A stretch of DNA of 47,858 nucleotides from Pseudomonadota bacterium (GCA_018262235.1 JAGTRY010000017.1:1-47858); one strand, 5' to 3'; shown: positions 1 through 8,511, numbered from the stretch's first letter. Translations and numbers: made by a program. Notes: generated from the letters alone by a model not told the origin.

Positions 1-168
1 AATCAGCCGCATTAGCCGTGTTTTTCCCGCGCCATTGGGTCCCGCCAGAACTACAAGCCTTCCTAGCGAGTGGAAGCGTAATGGGCTCTTGTCTAACGGA
101 AGACTCGGCAACCCGATGCCCAGATCGTTAAAGGTATCAAGGTCAAGAGTGATTGATTGGATAGCCAT
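1..168 (-). CDS. P-loop ATPase, N-terminal fragment (cut by window edge)
   Basis: The reverse strand is open from an ATG at 168 to the window edge, giving the first 56 residues of a protein. Residues 43-50 read GPNGAGKT, a Walker A motif, preceded by a hydrophobic strand (RLVVLAG). A short N-terminal strand before an early Walker A is typical of ABC-like AAA ATPases of the AAA_21/AAA_15 or SMC/RecF type. Known members include stand-alone ATPases, OLD-type nucleases and ATPase subunits of anti-phage systems; the fragment is too short to choose between them. No strong ribosome binding site is visible. The DNA here looks lower in GC than the following genes, which may indicate acquired DNA. I am confident of the P-loop and of nothing more specific. 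Confidence 0.6.
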   Translation of the reverse strand, partial: MAIQSITLDLDTFNDLGIGLPSLPLDKSPLRFHSLGRLVVLAGPNGAGKTRLMRLI

Positions 169-335
169 GATTTACTATTGATGGACTGAAGTTGATTTGT
201 CGGGAAGTTGTAGGATGCTGCCCAAGTAGGCAAGGTCAGCCGGGTTTTTATTGCCGCTCAACGGATTGTGATGGAAGCATAACCTTGTATGTCAAGGCTG
301 TAACCCGGAATGTGTGGGGCCGGGGTCCAATAGCT

Positions 336-360
336 AAAGGGGTCAGGCTCGAATTTTTGT
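336..360 (+). repeat. Possible repeat-family tract (GGGGTCAGGCTCGAATTTTT type)
   Basis: The tract contains GGGGTCAGGCTCGAATTTTT. From memory, near-identical strings are scattered through many proteobacterial intergenic regions, often near REP-associated (IS200-like) transposases or toxin-antitoxin genes. Only one copy was noticed here and there is no transposase gene beside it, so family membership rests on recall, not on repetition within this window. Confidence 0.35.
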
Positions 361-376
361 ACCGTGTACCCAGCAA

Positions 377-459
377 GTAGCCCGGATGAAGGCCGTAGGC
401 CGGAATCCGGGGTGTGCGGTCGATAGATCCCGGATTCCGCTTCGCTGCATCCGGGCTAC
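377..459. repeat. REP-like imperfect palindrome
   Basis: The left arm (377-411) begins GTAGCCCGGATGAAGG and ends GGAATCCGGG. The right arm (429-459) begins CCCGGATTCCG and ends GCATCCGGGCTAC. The outer arms are near-perfect reverse complements (GTAGCCCGGATG against CATCCGGGCTAC), and the inner parts pair through GGAATCCGGG and CCCGGATTCC. This layout matches the REP-like intergenic elements widespread in proteobacteria. It could form a large cruciform or RNA hairpin; no T-tract follows, so it is not a standard terminator. Confidence 0.7.
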
Positions 460-570
460 GGGCTGGACAATCGGATTGTTGCGGATAGCGGGAAGGGCTT
501 TTGCTGGAGCGCGGCTGGAACCTCCGGGCTGGAGCGGGTATCAATGGGGTTTTGAATCTGCAGGATCACC

Positions 571-1509
571 ATGAGCCATTCCCGCCATCACTATGCCCAA
601 CGCCGCCGCTTCCTGATTCAGGGTTCCGCCCTCGGGGCGATCACCGCCTTGCATAGCCTTGGCAGCTGGGCCGCTGCACAGGATACTCAGCCGGGCAAGC
701 TGCCGGGCAAGGGAGGGAAACCGCGGTCTGCGCCGGCGCTCTTCATCGGCCACGGTAGCCCGATGAATGCGATCAGCGAGAACGCCTTCACGCGCAGCCT
801 CAATGCGCTGGGCCAGAAGCTGCCGCCGCCCAAGGCGCTGCTGGTGGTGTCCGCGCACTGGCTGTCGCCCGGTGTGACGGCGGTGAACGTGGCCGAGCAC
901 CCGCCGACCATTCACGATTTCGGTGGTTTCCCGGCCGAACTCCAAGCCATGGAATACCCGGCGCCGGGCTCGCCGCACTTTGCGCGCGAGGCAATCCGCG
1001 CGGTAAAGGGCGTGAAGGTAGTGCCAACCAGCGAATGGGGGCTGGATCACGGGACCTGGACTGTGCTGCATCATCTGTATCCGGAAGCGAAGATTCCGGT
1101 CTTCCAGCTCTCCATCGATTACGCCAGGGGGCCGGACTTCCATTACCAGCTCGGCCGCGAGTTGGCCGCGCTGCGCCAGCAGGGGGTGATGATCATCGGC
1201 AGCGGCAACATCGTGCACAACCTGCGCGCCACCCAGCGCGGCCTGCCCGAGGCGATGCGTGCCTCGCAGGATTGGGCCCAGCGCTTCGATGAAGCCTTTG
1301 CGGGGGCACTCGCCCAGCGCGATGACAAAAGAATTCTCGACTACACCCGCCTGGATGCCGGCGCGAACATGGCGGTGCCGACGCCGGATCATTACTTCCC
1401 GATGCTCTACGCGCTGGGCGCGGCCGGTCGCGACGAGCCCGCCGAAACCCTGTTCAGCGGCTTCCACAGCGGCACGCTGAGCATGCGCTGTTTCGGTTTC
1501 GGGGTCTAA
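571..1509 (+). CDS. ygiD: LigB/DODA-type extradiol ring-cleavage dioxygenase, exported form
   Basis: The 312-residue product belongs to the DODA/YgiD branch of class III extradiol dioxygenases, which open catechol rings (for example 4,5-DOPA) using a metal ion. Family motifs are visible: GHGSPM with H61, SAHW with H96, WGLDHGTW with H160, GSGNIVHN with H216 and TPDHYFP with H274, the histidines expected for metal binding and catalysis. Unlike E. coli YgiD it carries about 50 extra N-terminal residues: a twin-arginine-like motif (QRRRFLIQG, residues 10-18), a hydrophobic stretch and an AAAQ cleavage-like end. This suggests Tat export to the periplasm. The start is an ATG with AGGA about 7 bases upstream. 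It stands alone; substrate unknown. Confidence 0.85.
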   Translation: MSHSRHHYAQRRRFLIQGSALGAITALHSLGSWAAAQDTQPGKLPGKGGKPRSAPALFIGHGSPMNAISENAFTRSLNALGQKLPPPKALLVVSAHWLSPGVTAVNVAEHPPTIHDFGGFPAELQAMEYPAPGSPHFAREAIRAVKGVKVVPTSEWGLDHGTWTVLHHLYPEAKIPVFQLSIDYARGPDFHYQLGRELAALRQQGVMIIGSGNIVHNLRATQRGLPEAMRASQDWAQRFDEAFAGALAQRDDKRILDYTRLDAGANMAVPTPDHYFPMLYALGAAGRDEPAETLFSGFHSGTLSMRCFGFGV

Positions 1510-1685
1510 GCGGGCCTGCTGCACCCCCGGCTTTCTGCCGCCTGGACAGGCCCGGAGCGCTGAATCATGTTTTATCGGCGGAGTTGGCTCGCAGCCCTAG
1601 CAACAGCGGAAGCACGCGGGTTAGGGCAGATCCTGAGAGGGACCCTGGACGCCTATTGGGCTGCCTGGCAAGACGACTCAAGCGC

Positions 1686-2447
1686 TCAGAGCTTCACAAC
1701 CGGAATACTGTCCGCATCCTTGATCACCTGGCGCTGTGGCAGGTAGTGCAGCAGGAGGTCGGTTTCCTTCTTGACGACTTCGTAGCACTCGCAGCTGAGC
1801 GCTTCGAGTTTGGGTCGATCAAGTACCTTGATTGATCCACGGGCATATGAAATCACGCCAAGTTCCCGCAGCTTCAGCGCGGCCTGGGTGACGCCTTCGC
1901 GGCGGACGCCGAGCATGCTGGCGATGAATTCCTGTGTCATCGTCAGATGGTTGTGTGACAGGCGATCCATCGAAAGCAGCAGCCAGCGGCAGAGCTGCTG
2001 GTCGATGGAGTGGTGCCGGTTGCACACGGCAGTCTGGGCCACCTGAGTGATCAGTGCCTGGGTATAGCGCAGCATCAGGACCAGCAACTGGCCGTGGCGG
2101 TTGAATTCCTCTTTCACCCGCGTGCGGGGGAGGCGATAGGCATAGCCTGCACTTTGCACCAGCGACCGGCTCGGTGTGCTCTCTCCACCCATGAACAAGG
2201 TGATGCCCAGCAGACCTTCGTTGCCCACCACGAGAATGGCTGTTGATTCGCCATTTTCCATGACGTACTGGAGCGAAACGATCGAATCCGTTGGGAAATA
2301 GACGTGATGCATGGCGCGTCCGGATTCATACAGCACGGCACGTAGCGGCAGCGGCACTAGCTCCAGATGGGGAAACAACCGACCTTGCACTTCGGGCGAC
2401 AAGGCGGCGAGCAGATGGTTTTGCCGAGGCTCTGGGGTGACAGACAT
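1686..2447 (-). CDS. Crp/Fnr-family transcriptional regulator
   Basis: The 253-residue protein has an N-terminal cyclic-nucleotide-binding-like beta-barrel (about residues 20-130) and a C-terminal winged helix. The helix-turn-helix lies around residues 168-190 (LTMTQEFIASMLGVRREGV). The barrel keeps the fold pattern (YFPTDSIVSLQYVMENG, then GLLGITLFMGG) but I do not see the RS pair that binds cAMP in Crp, and there is no Fnr-type N-terminal cysteine cluster. The ligand is therefore unknown. The frame is open 138 bases further upstream, but the family-like N-terminus begins at the ATG at 2447, so I chose that start. It is transcribed alone, away from the permease. Confidence 0.85.
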   Translation of the reverse strand: MSVTPEPRQNHLLAALSPEVQGRLFPHLELVPLPLRAVLYESGRAMHHVYFPTDSIVSLQYVMENGESTAILVVGNEGLLGITLFMGGESTPSRSLVQSAGYAYRLPRTRVKEEFNRHGQLLVLMLRYTQALITQVAQTAVCNRHHSIDQQLCRWLLLSMDRLSHNHLTMTQEFIASMLGVRREGVTQAALKLRELGVISYARGSIKVLDRPKLEALSCECYEVVKKETDLLLHYLPQRQVIKDADSIPVVKL

Positions 2448-2898
2448 TGCGATACTTTCGTGAGTTGAGCTTCGGGGGAGAAATTCTTGAAATCCCAAAA
2501 CCTTACCTTCCGGACGCCATCTGCTCTGTGCTGCAGATCGCATATGGCGTTGGGTTTGAGGATGATGCGATGGCGTAGCGGCCATTCATTGAGCCGTCGA
2601 GTTGTTTTCCACTTACGGATACATCCGGAATCTTTACTGCCAGCCATTTCCGCAAAGCAGGCATGCAGGGATTGTTCGGCAAGAACGGCCATGGCTTGAT
2701 CCGCGGTCTGGCGAGTGGATTGTTGTTTGGCCGGAGCTGGGAAGACGGGGCGTGGAGGCTTCTGCCAACGGACTTCTCCTGGCGGAATGTCTCCAGACGG
2801 GCGTAGATGGTTTATGCTCCGCTCCTTTTTCCTAACTAGCCCAATCAGGCTGGCCCGACGAGCAGTCTGTGCGGCGGGTGGCCGACGCTATCCTGCTC
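2448..2898. other. Divergent intergenic region between the Crp/Fnr gene and cycA
   Basis: About 450 bases lie between the divergent starts. Short open frames are present but none looks coding. The region must hold the promoters of both genes, yet I found no strong sigma70 pair; TATGCT at about 2813-2818 is a possible but weak -10 element for cycA. No convincing Crp-type palindrome was found. Nothing else is seen. Confidence 0.4.
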
Positions 2899-4293
2899 AT
2901 GACACGCACAGCATCCGACTCCGCATCCGCGCAAGCACACGGCCAGGAAGACCTGCGCCGCAATCTCACCAACCGCCATATCCAGCTCATCGCCATCGGC
3001 GGGGCCATCGGTACCGGTCTTTTCATGGGCTCCGGCAAGACCATCAGCCTGGCAGGCCCCTCCATCGTTTTTGTCTACACCATCATTGGCGTGATGCTGT
3101 TTTTCGTGATGCGGGCCATGGGGGAGTTGTTGCTTTCCAATCTTTCGTACAAATCGTTCATCGATTTCTCGGATGATCTGCTGGGTCCCTGGGCCGGGTT
3201 CTTTACCGGCTGGACCTACTGGTTCTGCTGGGTGGTGACGGGCATTGCCGATGTGATTGCCATTTCGTCCTACGCCCAGTTCTGGTTCCCCGGCTTGCCG
3301 CAATGGGCGCCGGCGCTGGCCTGCGTCGGCTTGCTGCTGACCTTGAACCTGCTGACCGTGCGGCTTTTCGGTGAGGTGGAGTTCTGGTTCGCGATGATCA
3401 AGATCGTGGCCATCGTGGCCTTGGTGGCCACGGGCTTGTTCATGGTTTCTGGCGATTTTGTCGCGCCTTCGGGCCATGTGGCGAGCCTGGCGAACTTGTG
3501 GAACGACGGTGGAATGTTCCCGCACGGCATGATGGGCTTCTTTGCTGGCTTCCAGATTGCGGTGTTTGCTTTCGTGGGGATCGAGCTGGTCGGCACCACG
3601 GCAGCCGAAGCGCGTGATCCGATGCGCACCTTGCCGCGCGCCATCAATTCGATTCCGGTGCGCATCATCTTCTTCTACGTGCTGGCGCTGATCGCGATCA
3701 TGGCCGTGACGCCCTGGCGTGAAGTGGTCCCGAACAAGAGCCCGTTCGTGGAGTTGTTCATGCTGGCCGGTTTGCCTGCTGCTGCGGGCGTGATCAATTT
3801 CGTGGTGCTGACCTCGGCCACTTCATCGGCCAACAGCGGTGTCTTCTCCACCAGCCGCATGCTCTACGGGCTGGCACTCAAGGGCGATGCACCGAAGGCT
3901 TTCGGGCGTCTTTCGCACGCCAGCGTGCCTTCGCGCGGCTTGCTGTTTTCCTGTGTATGCCTGCTGGGTGGCGTGGTGCTGATGTGGATGGTTCCGGATC
4001 TGGTGGAGGCGTTTACGCTGGTCACCACGGTGTCGGCGATCCTGTTCATGTTCGTGTGGTCGCTGATCCTGTTTTCCTATATCGCCTATCGTCGCAAGCG
4101 CGCCGCGCTGCATGAGTCCTCCATCTACAAGATGCCCGGCGGTATCACCATGTGCGTGGCCTGTCTGGTGTTCTTCGTGTTCATCCTGGCGCTTCTGGCG
4201 CTGGAAGACGATACCCGCCAGGCGCTCATCGTCAGCCCGCTGTGGTTCGTGATCCTGGCCGTGGCCTATCGTTTCAAGCGGCGCTCTGCTTGA
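2899..4293 (+). CDS. cycA: D-serine/D-alanine/glycine:H+ symporter (CycA type)
   Basis: An inner-membrane amino-acid permease of the APC superfamily, expected to import D-alanine, D-serine and glycine with protons. The sequence closely follows E. coli CycA as I recall it, including RRNLTNRHIQLIAIGGAIG and the GTGLF turn of helix 1, EFWFAMIKI, FVGIELVGTTAAE and SSANSGVFSTSRML, with about 12 hydrophobic segments. From the ATG at 2899 it has 464 residues with an 18-residue leader before the conserved RRNL, similar to E. coli (470). An in-frame GTG at 2869 is possible; neither start has a good ribosome binding site. A stem-loop follows the stop (4301-4328). D-cycloserine entry is a known property of the family. 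Confidence 0.92.
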   Translation: MTRTASDSASAQAHGQEDLRRNLTNRHIQLIAIGGAIGTGLFMGSGKTISLAGPSIVFVYTIIGVMLFFVMRAMGELLLSNLSYKSFIDFSDDLLGPWAGFFTGWTYWFCWVVTGIADVIAISSYAQFWFPGLPQWAPALACVGLLLTLNLLTVRLFGEVEFWFAMIKIVAIVALVATGLFMVSGDFVAPSGHVASLANLWNDGGMFPHGMMGFFAGFQIAVFAFVGIELVGTTAAEARDPMRTLPRAINSIPVRIIFFYVLALIAIMAVTPWREVVPNKSPFVELFMLAGLPAAAGVINFVVLTSATSSANSGVFSTSRMLYGLALKGDAPKAFGRLSHASVPSRGLLFSCVCLLGGVVLMWMVPDLVEAFTLVTTVSAILFMFVWSLILFSYIAYRRKRAALHESSIYKMPGGITMCVACLVFFVFILALLALEDDTRQALIVSPLWFVILAVAYRFKRRSA

Positions 4294-4604
4294 TGCAATG
4301 CGGGCGGCCAGGATTCCACGGCCGCCCGTGCGCTACGCTGTGGCGTACCGTTTTGTCTCTCGGAGGATGTGTTTGAAACGAAATTCCGGGAAGGCTCTGA
4401 GCATGAATCGACGCATGTTTGAGTTGGCGAAAGTGTCCTCTGAAGGCGGTAAACTGATCGCCAGTCAAGGTGGCTGTGCATGCCATGACTTGCGCAACGA
4501 GTTTCCCCATTGCCGGGTGGGCTGCACTGTGTGACCATTCGGAAAAACGGCGATATAAGCCGGGACCGATGGGCCGCTTTCCAACTCATTCATGAGGTTC
4601 TCGC
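4294..4604. other. Intergenic region with a stem-loop after cycA
   Basis: This 311-base spacer starts with an inverted repeat (GGGCGGCC at 4302-4309, GGCCGCCC at 4320-4327, 10-base loop). It lacks a following T-tract, so it is at best a weak terminator for cycA. The remainder must hold the promoter of the next gene; no clear -35/-10 pair was found. No small gene is convincing. Confidence 0.4.
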
Positions 4605-6872
4605 GTGACGCAACACGATCCGCAGTCGGATGAACAGTTCCTGTTTGCCGAGGAAGGACCTGACAATCCAGAAGGGGCGGCAAATGTGCTGCGCTGGCGT
4701 TGTCTGATTGTCGATGATGATGAAGGCGTACACCAGTCCATGGTTTTTGCGATGAACGGGCTGGTAGTCGAGGGCGGACTCATCGAGTGGCTGCATGCCA
4801 ATTCTGCGCGCGAGGCGCTTGATCTGCTGCAGCGCGAGCAGGATGTTGCGTTGGTCGTGCTGGATGTCGTCATGGAGCACGAGCAGGCCGGGCTTGATCT
4901 GGTCAAGGCGATCCGTAATGACCTGGGCCTGACCGATACCCGCATCATCCTGCATACCGGCCAGCCAGGCTTTGCGCCGGAGATCGCGGCGATCCGCGAT
5001 TACGATATCAACGATTACCGGACCAAGTCCGAACTCACCCGCAATCACATCTACACCTGTCTGTCCTCGGCGATCCGGACGTATCGCCAGATTCGCAGCA
5101 TTGAAGCCAGCCGTCAGCAATTGCGCCGCATCATCCAGACCGGAAGTGCGCTGATGAGTCAGGACGATGACATTGCATTTGCCCGAGGCGTCCTTGAACA
5201 ATTCGCTGCGCTCCTGCAGTTGGCCTGTTCGGGGGTGGTGTTGCTGCAGAATCCGCAGGACGCGGCTGCTGGGCTGCAGGTGTTGTGCACGACGGCCGGA
5301 TTCCAGGCTGAGCTTGAACAGGCTGATGATTCGGACGGGAGTGTCCGTGACTGTTGTTTGCGCAGCCTCGCCGTATGTGGAGCTCTCGAAAGAGGCGCGC
5401 AAGGCATTGCCCTGAGCATTCCCGCGCGTGATGGGCAGGTACTGGTGTTGTATCTCGATACAAGACGCCAGACTGTTGGCCAGGTGGATGACAGCGTGGT
5501 TGAAACTTTTGCCGCGCATTTCGCCGCCTGTATGGACAATCGGGCCTTGCTGGCGCGCCTGCAGCACGATGCTTTCTTTGACCGTCTGCTTGGTCTGCCC
5601 AACCGGCGTTATCTGAGCGAGCAGCTTGATGAGGTTTATACCTCCGGCAAGCAGGCCGGCTTGCTGCTGGCGCTCATCGACATTGATCGCTTTGGCGAAA
5701 TCAATGAAGCCTTGGGGCAAACCTTTGGGGACGCATTGTTGCGCGCATTGGCCCAGCGCTTGCGTCAGGGCATTCAGGTCGAAGCCACGCTGGCGCGTGT
5801 GTCGGCGGATATCTTTGCGGTCCTCGGGCCTGCGGCTATCGTGGAGCCTGAATGCCTGCTGCCGATGTTCGCCGTGCCATTGTCCGTCCTCAGTGAGGAA
5901 GCCATGGTCTCGGTCACGATTGGCCTGACCCGTCTTTCCGACGTGGAAGCCGATGATGGCCCGGCTGCGCTGGAGGCCGCGTTCCAGGCCTTGCGTACGG
6001 CCAAGGCGAACCAGCGTGGACAGCTGGCCTGGTATGCCCCGGAGCTTTCACGGCAGACGCATGAGCGGGTCAATCTGCTCAATGGCTTGCGGCAGGCCTT
6101 GCGTGGAGAACGGTTATTCGTTGTGTACCAGCCTCAGATCGCGCTGAGTGATCGTCGCCTGATCGGGTTTGAGGCCTTGGTGCGCTGGCGGCCCGAGTCG
6201 GGAGATCCCATCGGGCCTGACCGCTTCATCCCGGTCGCAGAGCAGTCCGGATTGATCCGCGAGATAGGGCTCTTCGTTCTGCGACAGGCCTGTGCCGTGC
6301 TGGCCGGACTGCATCGGGACGGTTTGGCTGGCCTGCGCATGGCGGTCAATGTGTCGGCAATCCAGTTCCGTCATCCGGCCTTCCTGCATGAGCTGCAGCA
6401 GATCATCCTGGCGTCTGGAATCGATCCGCGTTGCCTGGAGCTGGAAATCACCGAATCCATTGCCATGGAAGATGCTGCCTATGTCCGCGAGACGCTGGAT
6501 GCCTTGCATGGGATGGGTATTCAGCTGGCCATTGATGATTTCGGGACGGGATATTCCTCTCTGGCACAGCTCAAAGGCCTGGCGGTTGATCGCTTGAAAA
6601 TCGACAAGGCCTTCGTGAAAGAACTCAGTGAAGCGGAGGCTGATGCAAGTATTGCAGGGGTCGTCATCCAGCTGGGACGACGCTTGCGCAAGGAAGTCAT
6701 TGCAGAGGGCGTCGAAACCGAGGATCAGGCTGCGCTGCTTGGCCGCATGGGGTGTCCGGAGGCGCAAGGTTACCTGTTTGGCCGGCCCATGCCGCTTGAT
6801 GAGCTGCGCAAATGGATTGAAGCCTGGCCCGCGCACCGCCAGCGTGCCACCGCTGTCCTGCCCGGAGGGTGA
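4605..6872 (+). CDS. REC / DUF3369 / degenerate GGDEF / EAL phosphodiesterase
   Basis: This 755-residue cytoplasmic signalling protein joins four modules. Residues 33-150 are a receiver with acidic pocket D37-D39, phospho-acceptor D87 (VVLDVVME), T118 and K141. A DUF3369-like region spans about 165-310. The GGDEF domain at about 320-480 has lost its motif: the loop reads RVSADIF near residues 399-404, so it should not make c-di-GMP. The EAL domain at about 490-740 looks active (FEALVRW at 522-528, ELEITES, DDFGTGYSS with D644/D645, KID with K665, AEGVET with E701). Prediction: a phosphorylation-controlled c-di-GMP phosphodiesterase. The start is a GTG with GAGG 7-8 bases upstream. The cognate kinase is not in the window. 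Confidence 0.88.
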   Translation: MTQHDPQSDEQFLFAEEGPDNPEGAANVLRWRCLIVDDDEGVHQSMVFAMNGLVVEGGLIEWLHANSAREALDLLQREQDVALVVLDVVMEHEQAGLDLVKAIRNDLGLTDTRIILHTGQPGFAPEIAAIRDYDINDYRTKSELTRNHIYTCLSSAIRTYRQIRSIEASRQQLRRIIQTGSALMSQDDDIAFARGVLEQFAALLQLACSGVVLLQNPQDAAAGLQVLCTTAGFQAELEQADDSDGSVRDCCLRSLAVCGALERGAQGIALSIPARDGQVLVLYLDTRRQTVGQVDDSVVETFAAHFAACMDNRALLARLQHDAFFDRLLGLPNRRYLSEQLDEVYTSGKQAGLLLALIDIDRFGEINEALGQTFGDALLRALAQRLRQGIQVEATLARVSADIFAVLGPAAIVEPECLLPMFAVPLSVLSEEAMVSVTIGLTRLSDVEADDGPAALEAAFQALRTAKANQRGQLAWYAPELSRQTHERVNLLNGLRQALRGERLFVVYQPQIALSDRRLIGFEALVRWRPESGDPIGPDRFIPVAEQSGLIREIGLFVLRQACAVLAGLHRDGLAGLRMAVNVSAIQFRHPAFLHELQQIILASGIDPRCLELEITESIAMEDAAYVRETLDALHGMGIQLAIDDFGTGYSSLAQLKGLAVDRLKIDKAFVKELSEAEADASIAGVVIQLGRRLRKEVIAEGVETEDQAALLGRMGCPEAQGYLFGRPMPLDELRKWIEAWPAHRQRATAVLPGG

Positions 6873-6902
6873 AGGTCCTCTGGTTTCTGCAGCATAAATC
6901 GC

Positions 6903-6908
6903 TATAAT
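6903..6908 (+). promoter_or_regulatory. Probable -10 element for ahcY-metF
   Basis: TATAAT lies 8 bases before the first conserved part of the SAH riboswitch, which fits transcription starting at the aptamer. No good -35 hexamer is visible 16-18 bases upstream (CTGGTT is the nearest), so the promoter may be activator-assisted or weak. Confidence 0.5.
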
Positions 6909-6915
6909 CCAGTGC

Positions 6916-7001
6916 TTCCGAGGAGCGCTGCGAGATCGTCATGATCCCAGGCTCGGACCCCGCCGCTTCTCTGCTGCGGGTCACGATTCAACCGCGCTCA
7001 C
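6916..7001 (+). promoter_or_regulatory. S-adenosylhomocysteine (SAH) riboswitch
   Basis: The segment matches the ahcY-leader aptamer: CCGAGGAGCGCTGCGA at the 5' end, AGGCTCGG in the middle and ACCGCGCTCACC at the 3' end. CCGAG (6918-6922) pairs with CTCGG (6952-6956). CCCGC (6959-6963) pairs with GCGGG (6976-6980). GAGCGC (6923-6928) pairs with GCGCTC (6994-6999) as the expected pseudoknot. It lies about 90 bases before ahcY, the classical target. In known members SAH binding raises expression, allowing the cell to clear this inhibitor of methyltransferases. Confidence 0.9.
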
Positions 7002-7089
7002 CAGTTCAACCGTGCCGGGCACGGGGTAGACGGTGAGCCATATCAAGCTTCCATTCTCCCGTTCCGGCCACTTGTTCAAGGAGAACACC

Positions 7090-8502
7090 GTGGCGAATGC
7101 GACAACTGAATTCAACGATTATGTCATTGCCGATCTCAAGCTGGCCGATTGGGGCCGTAAAGAGATCAAGATCGCCGAAGGCGAAATGCCGGGCTTGATG
7201 GCCATTCGCGAGGAGTTCGCGAAGACCCAGCCGCTCAAGGGCGCACGTATCACCGGCTCGCTGCACATGACCATCCAGACTGCCGTGCTGATCGAGACGT
7301 TGACTGCGCTCGGCGCCGAAGTACGCTGGGCTTCGTGCAACATCTTCTCGACGCAGGATCACGCGGCCGCGGCCATTGCGGCTGCGAACATTCCGGTCTT
7401 TGCCGTTAAGGGTGAATCCCTGGCGGACTATTGGGATTACACCCACCGCATCTTCGAGTGGACCGATGGTGGTTACTCCAACATGATTCTGGATGATGGC
7501 GGTGACGCGACCCTGCTGCTGCACTTGGGCGCCAAGGCCGAGAAGGATCTGTCGGTCATCAGCAAGCCGGGCTCCGAAGAAGAAACCATCCTGTTCGCCG
7601 CGATCAAGGCCAAGCTGGCGATTGATCCGGCCTGGTATTCGGTGCGTCTGGCCGCGATCAAGGGCGTGACCGAAGAAACCACGACCGGCGTGCATCGCCT
7701 GTATCAGATGCATGCGCGCGGGGACCTGAAATTCCCGGCAATCAATGTCAATGACTCTGTCACCAAGTCCAAATTCGACAATCTCTACGGTTGCCGCGAA
7801 TCGTTGGTGGATGGCATCAAGCGCGCCACCGACGTGATGATCGCCGGCAAGGTCGCCGTGATCGTTGGTTACGGGGATGTGGGCAAGGGCTGCGCCCAAG
7901 CCATGCGTGCGCTGTCGGCACAGGTCTGGGTTACTGAAATCGACCCGATCTGTGCATTGCAAGCGGCCATGGAAGGTTTCCGGGTTGTAACCATGGAATA
8001 TGCTGCCGATAAGGCTGACATTTTCGTGACGACCACCGGTAATTACCACGTCATCACGCATGATCACATGGTGGAGATGAAGAACAACGCCATTGTCTGC
8101 AACATCGGCCACTTCGATAACGAAATCGACGTTGCCTCGCTGGAGAAATACCAGTGGGAAGAGATCAAGCCGCAAGTTGATCACGTCATCTTCCCGTCAG
8201 GCCGCCGCATCATCCTGCTGGCCAAGGGCCGGTTGGTGAATCTCGGTTGCGGAACGGGCCATCCGAGCTACGTGATGAGCTCCAGCTTCGCCAACCAGAC
8301 CATCGCGCAGATTGAGTTGTTTACGCGTACCGCCGAGTATCCGGTCGGTGTGTACACGCTGCCCAAGCATCTGGATGAAAAGGTCGCGCGCCTGCAGTTG
8401 AAGACGCTCAACGCCCAGCTCTCCGTGCTGCGCCCGGATCAGGCCGCTTACATCGGCGTGCCTGTCGAAGGCCCGTACAAGGCTGATCACTACCGCTATT
8501 GA
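7090..8502 (+). CDS. ahcY: S-adenosylhomocysteine hydrolase
   Basis: The enzyme reversibly splits S-adenosylhomocysteine into adenosine and homocysteine, using tightly bound NAD, and so completes the methyl cycle. The 470-residue protein shows family sequence throughout: [24 protein letters not shown], the NAD-binding loop [15 protein letters not shown], the [12 protein letters not shown] segment and a C-terminal end of [10 protein letters not shown]. The frame is open back to 7033, but the GTG at 7090 has AAGGAG six bases upstream and matches the usual betaproteobacterial length, so I chose it. Expression is expected to follow SAH level through the leader riboswitch. metF follows on the same strand. 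Confidence 0.93.
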   Translation: MANATTEFNDYVIADLKLADWGRKEIKIAEGEMPGLMAIREEFAKTQPLKGARITGSLHMTIQTAVLIETLTALGAEVRWASCNIFSTQDHAAAAIAAANIPVFAVKGESLADYWDYTHRIFEWTDGGYSNMILDDGGDATLLLHLGAKAEKDLSVISKPGSEEETILFAAIKAKLAIDPAWYSVRLAAIKGVTEETTTGVHRLYQMHARGDLKFPAINVNDSVTKSKFDNLYGCRESLVDGIKRATDVMIAGKVAVIVGYGDVGKGCAQAMRALSAQVWVTEIDPICALQAAMEGFRVVTMEYAADKADIFVTTTGNYHVITHDHMVEMKNNAIVCNIGHFDNEIDVASLEKYQWEEIKPQVDHVIFPSGRRIILLAKGRLVNLGCGTGHPSYVMSSSFANQTIAQIELFTRTAEYPVGVYTLPKHLDEKVARLQLKTLNAQLSVLRPDQAAYIGVPVEGPYKADHYRY

Positions 8503-8511
8503 TGCAGTCCT

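Larger units (their letters stand above)
169..570. other. Intergenic spacer with repeat-like sequence, no gene
   Basis: About 400 bases separate the left-edge ATPase from the dioxygenase. Short open frames occur on both strands but none has a ribosome binding site or a recognisable product. The spacer holds a short tract resembling repeat-associated sequence (336-360) and a long imperfect palindrome (377-459), listed separately. Its left part is AT-richer than the genes to the right. No clear promoter was identified. Confidence 0.6.

Noticed and set aside
2813-2818. TATGCT as a defined promoter of cycA
   Set aside because: No -35 element is found at suitable spacing, so it is not listed as a promoter.
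4590-5720. 376-codon minus-strand open frame opposite the REC-EAL gene
   Set aside because: The opposite strand has receiver motifs and an SD-supported start; this frame has no recognisable domain.
7006-8184. Long minus-strand open frame opposite ahcY
   Set aside because: It is antisense to a highly conserved enzyme and would also cross the riboswitch.
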